From CAZGXI01 sp964529715 (lineage in GTDB: Bacteria > Chloroflexota > Anaerolineae > Aggregatilineales > Ch27), in the NCBI GenBank assembly GCA_964529715.1, contig CAZGXI010000005.1:62001-126000 (forward strand): 64,000 nucleotides of DNA, given 5' to 3'. Below the pieces are notes generated by a model. The model was not told the DNA's origin. It ran no database searches and saw nothing but the letters and a program-made list of their open reading frames with translations. This document shows, in pieces, positions 25,642 to 33,809 of the stretch. The translations under genes were made by a program, and so were the position numbers. Each line of letters begins with the position of its first letter. Within the stretch, counting starts at the first letter, position 1.

Positions 25642-26439
25642 TTATCTGATTGTTTCTCTCGCGCCCCAGGCGTCGGCGAGGCGGTGCACGGCGTAGGCGG
25701 TAAGGGTGATCAGCGCGCCGGGGAGCAGGGCGATCCAGGGGGCAGTGCGAAAGGCCGCACGCCCCTCGTTGAGCATCGCGCCCCAGTCTGGTGTGGCCGG
25801 GTCGCCGCCGAAGCCAAGGAACACCAATCCCGCGCCGTTGATCACGGCCCAACTGAACGACACGGCGGCAAAACCCAGTAGCGGTTCGCGCGTGTTGGGC
25901 AGCGCGTGGCGCAGCAGCACCCGCAGCGGCCGCGCGCCGATGGCCTGCGCCGCCTCGATGTACGGCTGACCACGCGCGGCGATCACGGCAGCGCGTGTCA
26001 CGCGGGCGTAGGCGGGCAGTCCTGCCAATCCCACCGCCAGGGCGACCTGCGCCGGGCCGCTCCCGGTCAGTGCGATCAGAGTCAGGGCCAGCAGCAGGCT
26101 CGGAAAGGCCAGCAGCGTATCAATGGTCGCTGTCAGCAGGCGATCTGTCCACCCGCCGAAGAAGCCTGCTAGTGCGCCCACAAGCAGCCCCGGCAGTACG
26201 GCAATCCCCGTTCCCAGTAGGGCGATGCCGAGCGTCTGTCTGCCGCCCCACAGCGTGCGGCTGAACACGTCTCGGCCTAGTGTATCCGTACCGAAGGGAT
26301 GCTCTTTCGAGGGTGGCAACAGGGCCGGGGAGTCGGCGCTGCGCGGATCGCGGGGAGCAAGAGCCGGGGCCAGCAGCGTGATCAGGGCGATGGCAGCCAG
26401 AAGCAGCAGTGGAGTCAGGCTGCTAGACATTCTCTTCAT
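25642..26439 (-). CDS. ABC transporter permease, DppC/OppC type
   Basis: 265 residues, about six membrane helices. An OppC-like N-terminal helix with the short LAPRDPRSADSPALLPPSKEHPFGTDTLGRDVFSR block, and the EAA loop for ATPase contact at YIEAAQAIGARPLRVLLRHALPN. It imports peptides or related small solutes with the DppB-like partner and binding protein upstream. Start ATG 26439 overlaps the upstream permease end by 17 bases and has GGAAGG before it; ATG 26430 is an alternative. No ATPase gene follows: the next gene is on the opposite strand. Confidence 0.88.
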   Translation of the reverse strand: MKRMSSSLTPLLLLAAIALITLLAPALAPRDPRSADSPALLPPSKEHPFGTDTLGRDVFSRTLWGGRQTLGIALLGTGIAVLPGLLVGALAGFFGGWTDRLLTATIDTLLAFPSLLLALTLIALTGSGPAQVALAVGLAGLPAYARVTRAAVIAARGQPYIEAAQAIGARPLRVLLRHALPNTREPLLGFAAVSFSWAVINGAGLVFLGFGGDPATPDWGAMLNEGRAAFRTAPWIALLPGALITLTAYAVHRLADAWGARETIR

Positions 26440-27367
26440 GCTCGCCTTCCACCCGCACGCGCGGATCGAACAGACCGTAGAGCAGGTCAGCGGCGGTGCC
26501 AATCAGGCTGTAGACGGCGGCGGACAGCACCACCACGCCCTGGGCGACTGGGAAATCCTGGTCCAGAATCGCGTCGCGCAGCAGCTGACCGATTCCCTGG
26601 CGCGCGAATAGCGTCTCGGTGATCACTGTCCCGCCGAGCAAAAAGCCGGTTTGCAGCGCCACCACCGCCACTACCGGCAGCAATCCCGCGCGCAGCACGT
26701 GATGGGTGAACACACGCCGCGCTGGTAGCCCTTTGGCGCGGGCTGTGCGGACGAAATCGGCCCCGGCGGTGTGGCGCAGGCTAGTGCATGTCACGCGGGC
26801 GATACTGCCGGAGACGTGAAATCCCAGCACGGCGGCAGGCAGGATCAGGTGGGCGATGTCACCCGATCCGGTGGCGGGCAGCAGGTTTAGGCCGGTGCTG
26901 AACAGCAGGATCGCCAGGGTGCCGCTCCAATAGACCGGCGTGGAGAGCGCCAGCAGACTGACGATCCCGGCCAGACGCCCCGGCAGGCGCGACCAGTATA
27001 TTGCTTCGACCGAACCCAGAGTCAATCCCAACAGCAGCGCGACGATGAGCGCGCTTACGGCCAGGGCTGCTGTTGCGCCGAATTGCTCTGCGATCAGGAC
27101 ACTCACCGGCTGGTGGTTGAGCAGTGAGCGGCCCAGGTCGCCGCGAACCAACCCGCCCAGATAGTTCATGTACTGTACCGGCAGGGGATCGTCGAGGCCG
27201 AGGGCTGCCCGCCGCGCAGCCACGTCTGCCTCCAATGCGCCACCCTGGAGAAGCTGGCTGGCGATGGCGTCGCCGGGGACGACGCGCAGCGCGAAAAAGG
27301 CCAGCGTCACGCTGGCCCAGACGGTCAGGATCGCGCCGAGCAGACGCTTGATCACCCAGGGGCGCAT
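26423..27367 (-). CDS. ABC transporter permease, DppB/OppB type
   Basis: 314 residues, six predicted membrane helices. The first helix begins WVIKRLLGAILTVWASVTLAFF, followed by the family block RVVPGDA and LGLDDPLPVQYMNYLGGLVRGDLGRSL. The EAA loop is DFVRTARAKGLPARRVFTHHVLR, and the C-terminus contains TLFARQGIGQLLRDAILDQDFP. It pairs with the DppC-type permease downstream. The gene lies 43 bases after the binding-protein stop. Confidence 0.9.
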   Translation of the reverse strand: MRPWVIKRLLGAILTVWASVTLAFFALRVVPGDAIASQLLQGGALEADVAARRAALGLDDPLPVQYMNYLGGLVRGDLGRSLLNHQPVSVLIAEQFGATAALAVSALIVALLLGLTLGSVEAIYWSRLPGRLAGIVSLLALSTPVYWSGTLAILLFSTGLNLLPATGSGDIAHLILPAAVLGFHVSGSIARVTCTSLRHTAGADFVRTARAKGLPARRVFTHHVLRAGLLPVVAVVALQTGFLLGGTVITETLFARQGIGQLLRDAILDQDFPVAQGVVVLSAAVYSLIGTAADLLYGLFDPRVRVEGEHEENV

Positions 27368-27410
27368 GGCTGTTCCACCTGTTTGCAGCGCAAGATAGGC
27401 CCGTGCCCTG

Positions 27411-29069
27411 CTACGGCCCCGCCGACTCGGTCAGAGAAAGATTAGGCAGCAGTGGGAACCAGCCCTGGGCATCGAAGGCCATGCCTTCCAGCGTGGCAGA
27501 TGCGCCGTTGAGGTTGGCGTAATCCACGATGGGCAAAATGACTGCCTGTTCCATGATGCGCCGCTGAGCGGCGGTGTACATTTGCTGGCGAATGGCCGGA
27601 TCGGGCTGGCGTGTGCCTTCGCTGAGGTAGGCGTCCAGTTCGAGGTCTGTGTAGCCGGACCAGTTCAACGGTGCGGCGGTGAGAAAGAACTGGTTAAGCA
27701 AACTGGGATCGCGCCCGGAGAATGTGATTCCGATCAGGTGGTAGTCGCCCGCTGCAGCCGCCTCGCGCAGTTGGGCGAAATTGGCGACCTGCCGGATTTC
27801 CAGGTCGATCCCCAGGGTACGCCACTGGCTCTGGATCAACTGCGCGATGGCCGGGTACTGGCTCCAGGGCGGAATGACCATTGTCAGGCGCAGCGGCACA
27901 CCGACGGTTTCCCCGGTCGCCTCGGCAGTGGCTACCTGGCCGGGCGTGGTGGTCGGATTCGGGGCAGGTAGCGCCAGCATCCCTTCCGCGTCGGTCTGAG
28001 TGAATCCTGCCGCGAACAGGAGGGATTCTGCCTGCCCGCTGTCGAAAGGATAAAAACTGGTCACAGCGGGGTCGTAAAAATCGGTCGTCTGGGTGAGTGG
28101 GCCATAGGCGACGGCGGCAAACCGCTGGAACACCGTATCTACGATGGCCGCGCGGTTGGTGGCATAGAGTAACGCCTGCCGCACAGACAGGTTGTCCGTC
28201 GGGAAGCGCCGCACATTGATCATGAACTGCACAGGTTGACCGGGCCGGGTGATCGGGTACAGTCGCAAGGCCGGGTTGCCCGCCAAGAGTTGCGCATCGA
28301 CTGGCAGCAGTTCACCCATGACCTGAGCATCGCCACTTTCTAGGGCCAGGGCGCGGGTCGGAGGGTCTTCAAAGAAACGGAACTCAATCGTCTGGATTGG
28401 ATTGGCGGGCGTGGTGTAGAACGGCGGCCCCCAGGCGTAATCCGGGTTGCGCGTAATTACCAGGCGGTCGCCGGGCACATATTCGACCATCCGGTACGGC
28501 CCTGTGCCGACTTGATGGAATTGGTAAGTGGCCGTGTCGTACTGGGCGAGTTGGGTCGGGCTGGCGATCCCCAGGTAAACCTGGCTCAACGAGTCCAGCA
28601 GCGGCGCATAAGGTTCGGTGAGATTCAGCCGGATTGTAAAATCGTCTATGACCTGGTAGCCGTTGTAGGGGCCGAGCATGAATAGGGCTTTTTGGGAACC
28701 GGTGTCTGGGTTGGCGATGCGGTCCAGGTTGGCAGCGACAGCGGCGGCGTTGAAAGGCGTGCCGTCGTGAAAGTGAACATCGCTGCGCAGGTAGAAGGTG
28801 TAGGAAAGGCCGTCAGCACTGAGTTCCCAGCGGGTCGCTAGACCGGGCACGAATTCGGCTGTAACCGGATCGCGGTAGACGAGCGTATCGTAGACCGAGC
28901 GCAGCGGGATGCCCAGTTCGGACGAGGCATTGATGTGGGGATCGAAGCCGGTCGGCATCAGGGTCAGGCCGTAGACAATGCGCGCTTCGGGCGGGCTGCT
29001 GGCCGGAGCACCGCCCGTGCAGGCTGCCAGAATCAGGAGCAAGGGGATGAGGGCAAATAGACATTTCAT
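27411..29069 (-). CDS. Solute-binding lipoprotein, family 5 (peptide/nickel type)
   Basis: 552 residues. Lipoprotein signal sequence with lipobox LILAAC, so it would be diacylglycerol-anchored outside the membrane. Family-5 features: YGLTLMPTGFDPHINASSELG at the N-terminus, VYDTLVYRDP, LRSDVHFHDGTPFNAAAV, and GTGPYRMVEYVPGDRLVITR. An unusual ~35-residue Thr/Pro-containing insertion (PAPNPTTTPGQVATAEATG) sits in the second lobe. It delivers ligand to the two permeases downstream; the ligand is unknown. ATG 29069 is chosen because it places the signal sequence directly at the N-terminus with AGGAAAG upstream; the longer frame from 29135 is unlikely. Confidence 0.92.
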   Translation of the reverse strand: MKCLFALIPLLLILAACTGGAPASSPPEARIVYGLTLMPTGFDPHINASSELGIPLRSVYDTLVYRDPVTAEFVPGLATRWELSADGLSYTFYLRSDVHFHDGTPFNAAAVAANLDRIANPDTGSQKALFMLGPYNGYQVIDDFTIRLNLTEPYAPLLDSLSQVYLGIASPTQLAQYDTATYQFHQVGTGPYRMVEYVPGDRLVITRNPDYAWGPPFYTTPANPIQTIEFRFFEDPPTRALALESGDAQVMGELLPVDAQLLAGNPALRLYPITRPGQPVQFMINVRRFPTDNLSVRQALLYATNRAAIVDTVFQRFAAVAYGPLTQTTDFYDPAVTSFYPFDSGQAESLLFAAGFTQTDAEGMLALPAPNPTTTPGQVATAEATGETVGVPLRLTMVIPPWSQYPAIAQLIQSQWRTLGIDLEIRQVANFAQLREAAAAGDYHLIGITFSGRDPSLLNQFFLTAAPLNWSGYTDLELDAYLSEGTRQPDPAIRQQMYTAAQRRIMEQAVILPIVDYANLNGASATLEGMAFDAQGWFPLLPNLSLTESAGP

Positions 29070-29105
29070 GGGTTTTTCGGCTTTCCTGACCGTCAAAGCT
29101 GCGCC

Positions 29106-29135
29106 AGTATAACGCTGCCGGTGGAATAGAAACAA
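29106..29135 (-). promoter_or_regulatory. Promoter of the ABC importer genes
   Basis: On the minus strand: TTGTTT (complement of 29130-29135), 18-base spacer, TATACT (complement of 29106-29111). Located 37 bases before the binding-protein start. Confidence 0.5.
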
Positions 29136-29163
29136 CCGCTTCTTGGCGGTACAATTACTGTCT

Positions 29164-30072
29164 ATGACGACCTTCGATGCAAGTCTACTTTCACCGCCGT
29201 CTCCACGTGAGGATGTCTATCCGTATCGGCGGGTCTGGCGCACGACCGCCTATGAGACCGGCATTCTGATCGCTGGGGCGCTGGCGGTCAATCTGGTCGG
29301 TTCACTGCTGGATGTCCATCTGGATGTAAGGCAACGCCCTCTGGTGACGGCGTTGCTGGCGTTGATGCCGCTGGCGCTATGGTTGTTGTTTTCTTATCGT
29401 GGAGAGCAGCGTGCCCGGCGTCCACGTAAAGGGTTATTGCCGATCCTGGTGGTAAGCATCCTGGCAGCGAACGCCGCCACCACCCCCTTCGTCGATGAGG
29501 TCATCGCGCCGGAAACCTGGTTAAGCACCGCATCGGGATTGGTGCGCATTTTGGGATACACGTTGACTGTTGGCCTGGCTTTCGAGTTTTCCAAGTACCT
29601 GATCCTGCGCGTGATGGCATGGCCGAAACGGTTCGAGCGTCGGATCGATGCGGTGGCCTACAGTCTGGTGGTGAGTCTGGCCTTTGCGACGGTGCTCAAT
29701 TTGCGCTTCGCCCTGCTGGATGGTGGTGGGCAGCCGGGGGCGGCGGCGCTCCGTATCGTCTCGACGGTTCTGGTGCAGCAGGCGGCAGGGCTGGTGGTCG
29801 CTTACCGCCTTATGGTGCTCAAATTCGGCACTCCCCGTCTGTTTTCACTGGCGCTTTCTCTGCTGGCAGGGAGCTTTTTAATCGGTTTTCACACGGCGTT
29901 CCGTGCTGGTTTGACCGTCGGTTCGTTTGGGGTCGGCGCAACCGGAAATACGCCCCTGTTGGGCTTTGGTTTCTCGGTGGCTTTTGGGGTGGCAGTATTC
30001 GCGCTGTTCGCTTTTCTTATCGCTACTGCCGAGGCGCGCGATGTGCGGCCAGCTGGCCCCAGGAGGAGGTAG
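29164..30072 (+). CDS. Multi-pass membrane protein with PrsW-like features
   Basis: About 302 residues, seven or eight membrane helices, soluble N-terminal 35 residues. The segment GLAFEFSKYLILRVMAWPKRFERRIDAVAYSLVVSLAFATVLN recalls the PrsW (M82) pattern EE-x-x-K followed by D-x-x-Y-x-x-x-x-x-x-G-F-x-x-x-E-N, and GFHTAFRAGL recalls its His motif. The first Glu of EExxK is replaced by Phe and the E of EN by Leu, so if related it may be inactive. This link is a suggestion, not a firm family call. It begins a plus-strand row with the next two genes; only three bases separate its stop from the next start. Confidence 0.65.
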   Translation: MTTFDASLLSPPSPREDVYPYRRVWRTTAYETGILIAGALAVNLVGSLLDVHLDVRQRPLVTALLALMPLALWLLFSYRGEQRARRPRKGLLPILVVSILAANAATTPFVDEVIAPETWLSTASGLVRILGYTLTVGLAFEFSKYLILRVMAWPKRFERRIDAVAYSLVVSLAFATVLNLRFALLDGGGQPGAAALRIVSTVLVQQAAGLVVAYRLMVLKFGTPRLFSLALSLLAGSFLIGFHTAFRAGLTVGSFGVGATGNTPLLGFGFSVAFGVAVFALFAFLIATAEARDVRPAGPRRR

Positions 30073-30075
30073 TAC

Positions 30076-30684
30076 GTGGAGGGCAGGCCGGTCTTTCCCC
30101 TCCCGCCGGAAGAACCACTCTCGCGGGTGCAGCGTTGGGCGCACGCGATAACTGTGCTGACGGCGCTGGTGGGGCTTGCGCTGGGGCTTTTGCTCAAGGC
30201 TCAGATTGTGGGCGCGACCACGCCCTTCCGTGACCTGGCGGCGGGTGTCCTCGCGCAATATCCGGCGGGCTGGCTGTTGGACACGCAGGGCGATTACGTC
30301 TTCCGGGCGCGTGATCCCAGCGCGCCTGGGTATCGCACCACCTTGCAGGTTGCCCTGGTGCCGATTGGCCCGGATGCAACGTCGCGCAGCATCGTGGACG
30401 GCCTCACATTGGAACGTGCGCAAACTCTGGCCGGTTATCAGGTGAACGGCACCGACCCGTTTACGCTGCCGGACGGCGACGAGGCGACCCGTCTGGAATA
30501 CGCTTATGCCGAGACGGAGTCAAATCCGTTTTTGCAGAGCCTGCCGGTCGTGGTGCGGGGGGTAGACATTGTGACCATCAAGCGCGGCCAGGCTATCATT
30601 ATCACTTTTCGTGTGGAGCAGAATCGGTTTGAAGACGAGTTTTGGCGGCTCGAACAGTTCCTGGCGACGCTGGAACTGCTCTGA
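30076..30684 (+). CDS. Single-pass membrane protein of unknown function
   Basis: 202 residues: short cytoplasmic region, one helix at ~21-41 (AITVLTALVGLALGLLLKA), then an extracellular alpha/beta region (YPAGWLLDTQGDYVFRARDP, LVPIGPDATSRSIVDGLTLERA, ITFRVEQNRFEDEFWRLEQFLATLEL). This arrangement resembles PsbP/DUF1795-like domains that read damage-free substrate residues, but the match is loose. Start is GTG 30076, with AGGAGGAGGT at 30061-30070, the strongest ribosome binding site in the neighbourhood. Co-transcribed with the PrsW-like gene and the protease downstream. Confidence 0.65.
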   Translation: MEGRPVFPLPPEEPLSRVQRWAHAITVLTALVGLALGLLLKAQIVGATTPFRDLAAGVLAQYPAGWLLDTQGDYVFRARDPSAPGYRTTLQVALVPIGPDATSRSIVDGLTLERAQTLAGYQVNGTDPFTLPDGDEATRLEYAYAETESNPFLQSLPVVVRGVDIVTIKRGQAIIITFRVEQNRFEDEFWRLEQFLATLELL

Positions 30685-32917
30685 GTGGGTGGTTGTTCTT
30701 CTACTGGTCGGGCTGATGGTGGGCTGGGGCGATGTGCCCCGGCCTGCTGCTGCCCAGGGCAGCCTTGACGCAGATAATATCGCGCGTGCGACGGTGTTCC
30801 TGGCCGGAGTTTACGATGTACCTGGCGGGCGGGCGATCTCCTGCGTCGGCACGGGAACTTTCGTTAGTTCCGATGGGTTGATCCTGACCAACGCGCACAA
30901 TGTCACGGATAGTGTGCGTTGTCCGGTGGACGACATCGCCGTGTCGTTGACGCTTCGCCTGGGTGAGCCGCCGGTGCCGACCTATTATGCCGAGGTGGTG
31001 GATTACAACCTCGGCCTAGACCTGGCCGTGCTGCGCGTGGCCCGCGAGATCGATGGGCGCGTGATCGACCGGGCGATGCTCAGCCTGCCGTTTGTTGAGT
31101 TGGGCGATTCAAATCAGCTCCGCCTGGATGACACTATCACGATCTTTGGTTATCCCGGCTTGGGCGAGGACCCGGTGGAGGCGGCGCGTGGAACGGTAGT
31201 CGGCTTTCTGGCAGAGGCGAATGTCGGAGAGCGCGCCTGGATCAAGACCGAGGCGTCGATTCCGGGGGTGATGAGCGGCGGCGGCGCGTTCGACTCACAG
31301 GGCCGTTTGATTGGAATTCCCACAACGGCCCCGGCGGGTGCCGGGGGCACCGCCCTGGACTGCCGCCGTGTGCAGGATACCAATGGCGACAGCCTGGTGG
31401 ATAGCCGGGATAATTGCATCCCTGTCGCGGGATTTATCAACGCGCTGCGGCCTGCCGCGTTGGCGCGTGGGCTGGTACGGGCGGCTCAGTGGGGCATCCG
31501 CGATAGGGGACATCAGTTTTCAGGCCAGGTGGTCGCGCCTGCCGGGGACAGCGCACCGACGTTTGGGCGGCTGTTTTTTTCGCCTGCTGTCAATGAAGCA
31601 GGGCTGCCCACCACGCGCGTGACCCAGCTTCCGGCGGGGGCTAATAGCCTGTACCTGTTCTTCGATTTCGCCAATATGCGCCCCGGCACGGTATATGAAT
31701 TGCGTGTGACGGTTAACGGCATTCCCAATCCGCGTTTCAGTCTGTCGCCTGCGCTGTGGAGCGGCCCGGAGCGCGGCCTGTGGTATATTGGCAGTTCCGG
31801 CCAGCCCTGGCCGAACGGCACCTATGAGTTTACGCTGTTTATTGAAGGCATCCCGGCGGGGGATGAGCGCATTACTATCGGTGGACCTGCCCAGGCTACG
31901 CCGCAGTTTTCCGATATAGCCTTCGGCCTGCTGGATTTTCGGGGCAATGTTGTTGGCAGCGGCTATGTGTTGCCTTCCGGCAATGTGGCGAGTGCGTTGT
32001 TTATCTACCGCGATATGAGCGACGGAATGCCCTGGGAACAGGTATGGTACTATGAAGGAGTTGAGGTGCCGAACGGGCGTGTTGCTGGCACCTGGAACCT
32101 GGGGACAAACGGCTCCACGACCATCAGCATCTCCAATGCGCAGGGCTTGCAGCCAGGGCGTTATCGACTGGAACTCTCGATTCAGGGGGCGCTGTCTGCC
32201 ACAGCGGATTTCGTCATCGCCGGGGCGCAGCAGGGAGCATTCGCTCAGGTCTTTGAGAACCTGCGGGTGGTGAACCGTCTGGCTGAGGGAACTTCCGGCA
32301 GTGCCGGCGGCGCGTCGTTTCCAAATACGATCACTGACCTGTATGCCTTGATCGATTGGCGGTTGTTGGCTCCCAACACACCCTGGACGTATCGCTGGCT
32401 GCTGGACGGCAGCACGCTATTTGAGCATACCGAGGGGTGGGTCGCCCCTGAATCGGGGGTGAACCTTTGGATAGCCCTCGGTTCGGACCAGCACCTGCCC
32501 GACGGAACGTACACGTTGGAATTGCGAGTCGGCGATCTGCCGCCCGTGACGGTCAGCGCCAGGGTCGGGTTAGGGCAGCTTCCGGTGGTGCAGGGCAACA
32601 CAGCTTCTGGCGTGCGGATGTCCGGCCAGATCGTGGATGCGCAGACGGGCGAAGGAATTCCCGGCGCGTTGTTTATTCTGTTGGAGGCGGAATTTTCGGT
32701 GCAGGACTTTGTGTGGGATGAATCGCAAATCTTTGGCACATCAGTTTCCGACAGTCAGGGGCGTTTTGAGATCGCCCGCCTGCTTCCGCGTGATGCGCTC
32801 TACAGCGTGGTTGTTGTCGCGGCAGGCTATTTACCTGTCAGCGCGGACGGTATTGTGGTCGAAGCAGACGCCCAGGAACCGGTAATATTGCGTCTGGAAA
32901 TGAATCGAGATTTGTAG
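30611..32917 (+). CDS. Secreted trypsin-like serine protease with Ig-like and carboxypeptidase-regulatory domains
   Basis: Up to 768 residues. After a signal sequence (WVVVLLLVGLMVGW...AAAQ) comes an S1 trypsin-like domain with the triad in LTNAHNV (His), GLDLAVLRV (Asp) and GVMSGGGAFDSQG (Ser). The domain carries an insert with a TSP3/dockerin-like Ca loop, DTNGDSLVDSRDNC. Beta-rich Ig-like segments follow, ending in a carboxypeptidase regulatory-like (CarboxypepD_reg) domain (GQIVDAQTGEGIPGALFIL). The start is uncertain: GTG 30611 lies inside the previous gene, and GTG 30689 is just after its stop. The earlier start, or TTG 30629, retains the Arg-rich n-region expected of a signal peptide. 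tlyA follows six bases after the stop. Confidence 0.82.
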   Translation: MWSRIGLKTSFGGSNSSWRRWNCSEWVVVLLLVGLMVGWGDVPRPAAAQGSLDADNIARATVFLAGVYDVPGGRAISCVGTGTFVSSDGLILTNAHNVTDSVRCPVDDIAVSLTLRLGEPPVPTYYAEVVDYNLGLDLAVLRVAREIDGRVIDRAMLSLPFVELGDSNQLRLDDTITIFGYPGLGEDPVEAARGTVVGFLAEANVGERAWIKTEASIPGVMSGGGAFDSQGRLIGIPTTAPAGAGGTALDCRRVQDTNGDSLVDSRDNCIPVAGFINALRPAALARGLVRAAQWGIRDRGHQFSGQVVAPAGDSAPTFGRLFFSPAVNEAGLPTTRVTQLPAGANSLYLFFDFANMRPGTVYELRVTVNGIPNPRFSLSPALWSGPERGLWYIGSSGQPWPNGTYEFTLFIEGIPAGDERITIGGPAQATPQFSDIAFGLLDFRGNVVGSGYVLPSGNVASALFIYRDMSDGMPWEQVWYYEGVEVPNGRVAGTWNLGTNGSTTISISNAQGLQPGRYRLELSIQGALSATADFVIAGAQQGAFAQVFENLRVVNRLAEGTSGSAGGASFPNTITDLYALIDWRLLAPNTPWTYRWLLDGSTLFEHTEGWVAPESGVNLWIALGSDQHLPDGTYTLELRVGDLPPVTVSARVGLGQLPVVQGNTASGVRMSGQIVDAQTGEGIPGALFILLEAEFSVQDFVWDESQIFGTSVSDSQGRFEIARLLPRDALYSVVVVAAGYLPVSADGIVVEADAQEPVILRLEMNRDL

Positions 32918-32923
32918 CGAGAT

Positions 32924-33718
32924 ATGAGTGAGCGGCAGCGGCTGGACATGCTCGTTGTAGAACGCGGTCTGACGGGTAGCCGCGAACAGGCCCGCCGTCT
33001 GATCATGGCCGGCGAGGTCATGGTGGCCGGTCGGGTGGTGGATAAACCCGGCATGCGTGTGCCTCAGGATGCCGACATTGTCGTGCAAACTGGGCCACGC
33101 TATGTCAGTCGCGGCGGCGAAAAGCTGGAGGCGGCACTGGCAGCCTTTGCGGTGAACGTGGCCGGGCAAATCTGCGCCGACGTGGGCACCAGCACAGGTG
33201 GCTTTACCGACTGTTTGCTCCAACACGGCGCAGAAAAGGTCTACGCCATCGATGTGGGCTACGGCCAACTGGACTACCGCCTGCGGCAGGACGCGCGCGT
33301 GGTCGTGATGGAGCGGACCAATGCCCGTTACGTCGAGGCGCTGCCCGAAGTGGTGAGTCTAGTTACGATAGACGTATCCTTTATTTCCCTGAAGCTGTTG
33401 CTGCCCGTGATTCGCCGCTGGCTGGCCCCATTGGCGGCGGTTGTTCCGCTGATCAAGCCTCAGTTCGAGGCAGGTAAATCCGATGTGGGGAAGGGCGGTG
33501 TGGTCAAAGACCCGGTGGTTCACCGCCGTGTGTTGGGAGAGGTGCTGTCGGCGGCAGCTGCTGAAGGCTACGCCACACGCGGCCTGATCCGTTCTCCGCT
33601 GAAAGGCCCGGCGGGCAACGTGGAGTTCCTGGCATGGTTTACTGTCGGCGATGATCTGCCTCCTGATCAGACGCCCGACAACCTGATTGCAGCAGCTGTC
33701 GGGCAGGACGAGTCTTAA
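32924..33718 (+). CDS. tlyA: rRNA 2'-O-methyltransferase TlyA
   Basis: 264 residues. N-terminal S4 RNA-binding domain (RLDMLVVERGLTGSREQARRLIMAGEVMVAGRVV), then a Rossmann-type methyltransferase of the FtsJ class: YVSRGGEKLEAAL, SAM-binding CADVGTSTGGFTDCLLQHG, and the K-D-K-E-like residues in IDVSFISL and LIKPQFEAGK. TlyA methylates cytidines in 16S and 23S rRNA in mycobacteria, affecting capreomycin sensitivity; it was first described as a hemolysin. Short spacing behind the protease gene suggests co-transcription, although the functions are unrelated. Confidence 0.93.
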   Translation: MSERQRLDMLVVERGLTGSREQARRLIMAGEVMVAGRVVDKPGMRVPQDADIVVQTGPRYVSRGGEKLEAALAAFAVNVAGQICADVGTSTGGFTDCLLQHGAEKVYAIDVGYGQLDYRLRQDARVVVMERTNARYVEALPEVVSLVTIDVSFISLKLLLPVIRRWLAPLAAVVPLIKPQFEAGKSDVGKGGVVKDPVVHRRVLGEVLSAAAAEGYATRGLIRSPLKGPAGNVEFLAWFTVGDDLPPDQTPDNLIAAAVGQDES

Positions 33719-33809
33719 CCCGGTCGAGGAATCGAGAACCGCCCCAACGTGCCTGGATTCGGGGTATACTTCTGGCGCAACATCTCGTTGAACGTTTAGG
33801 CTGGCACGG

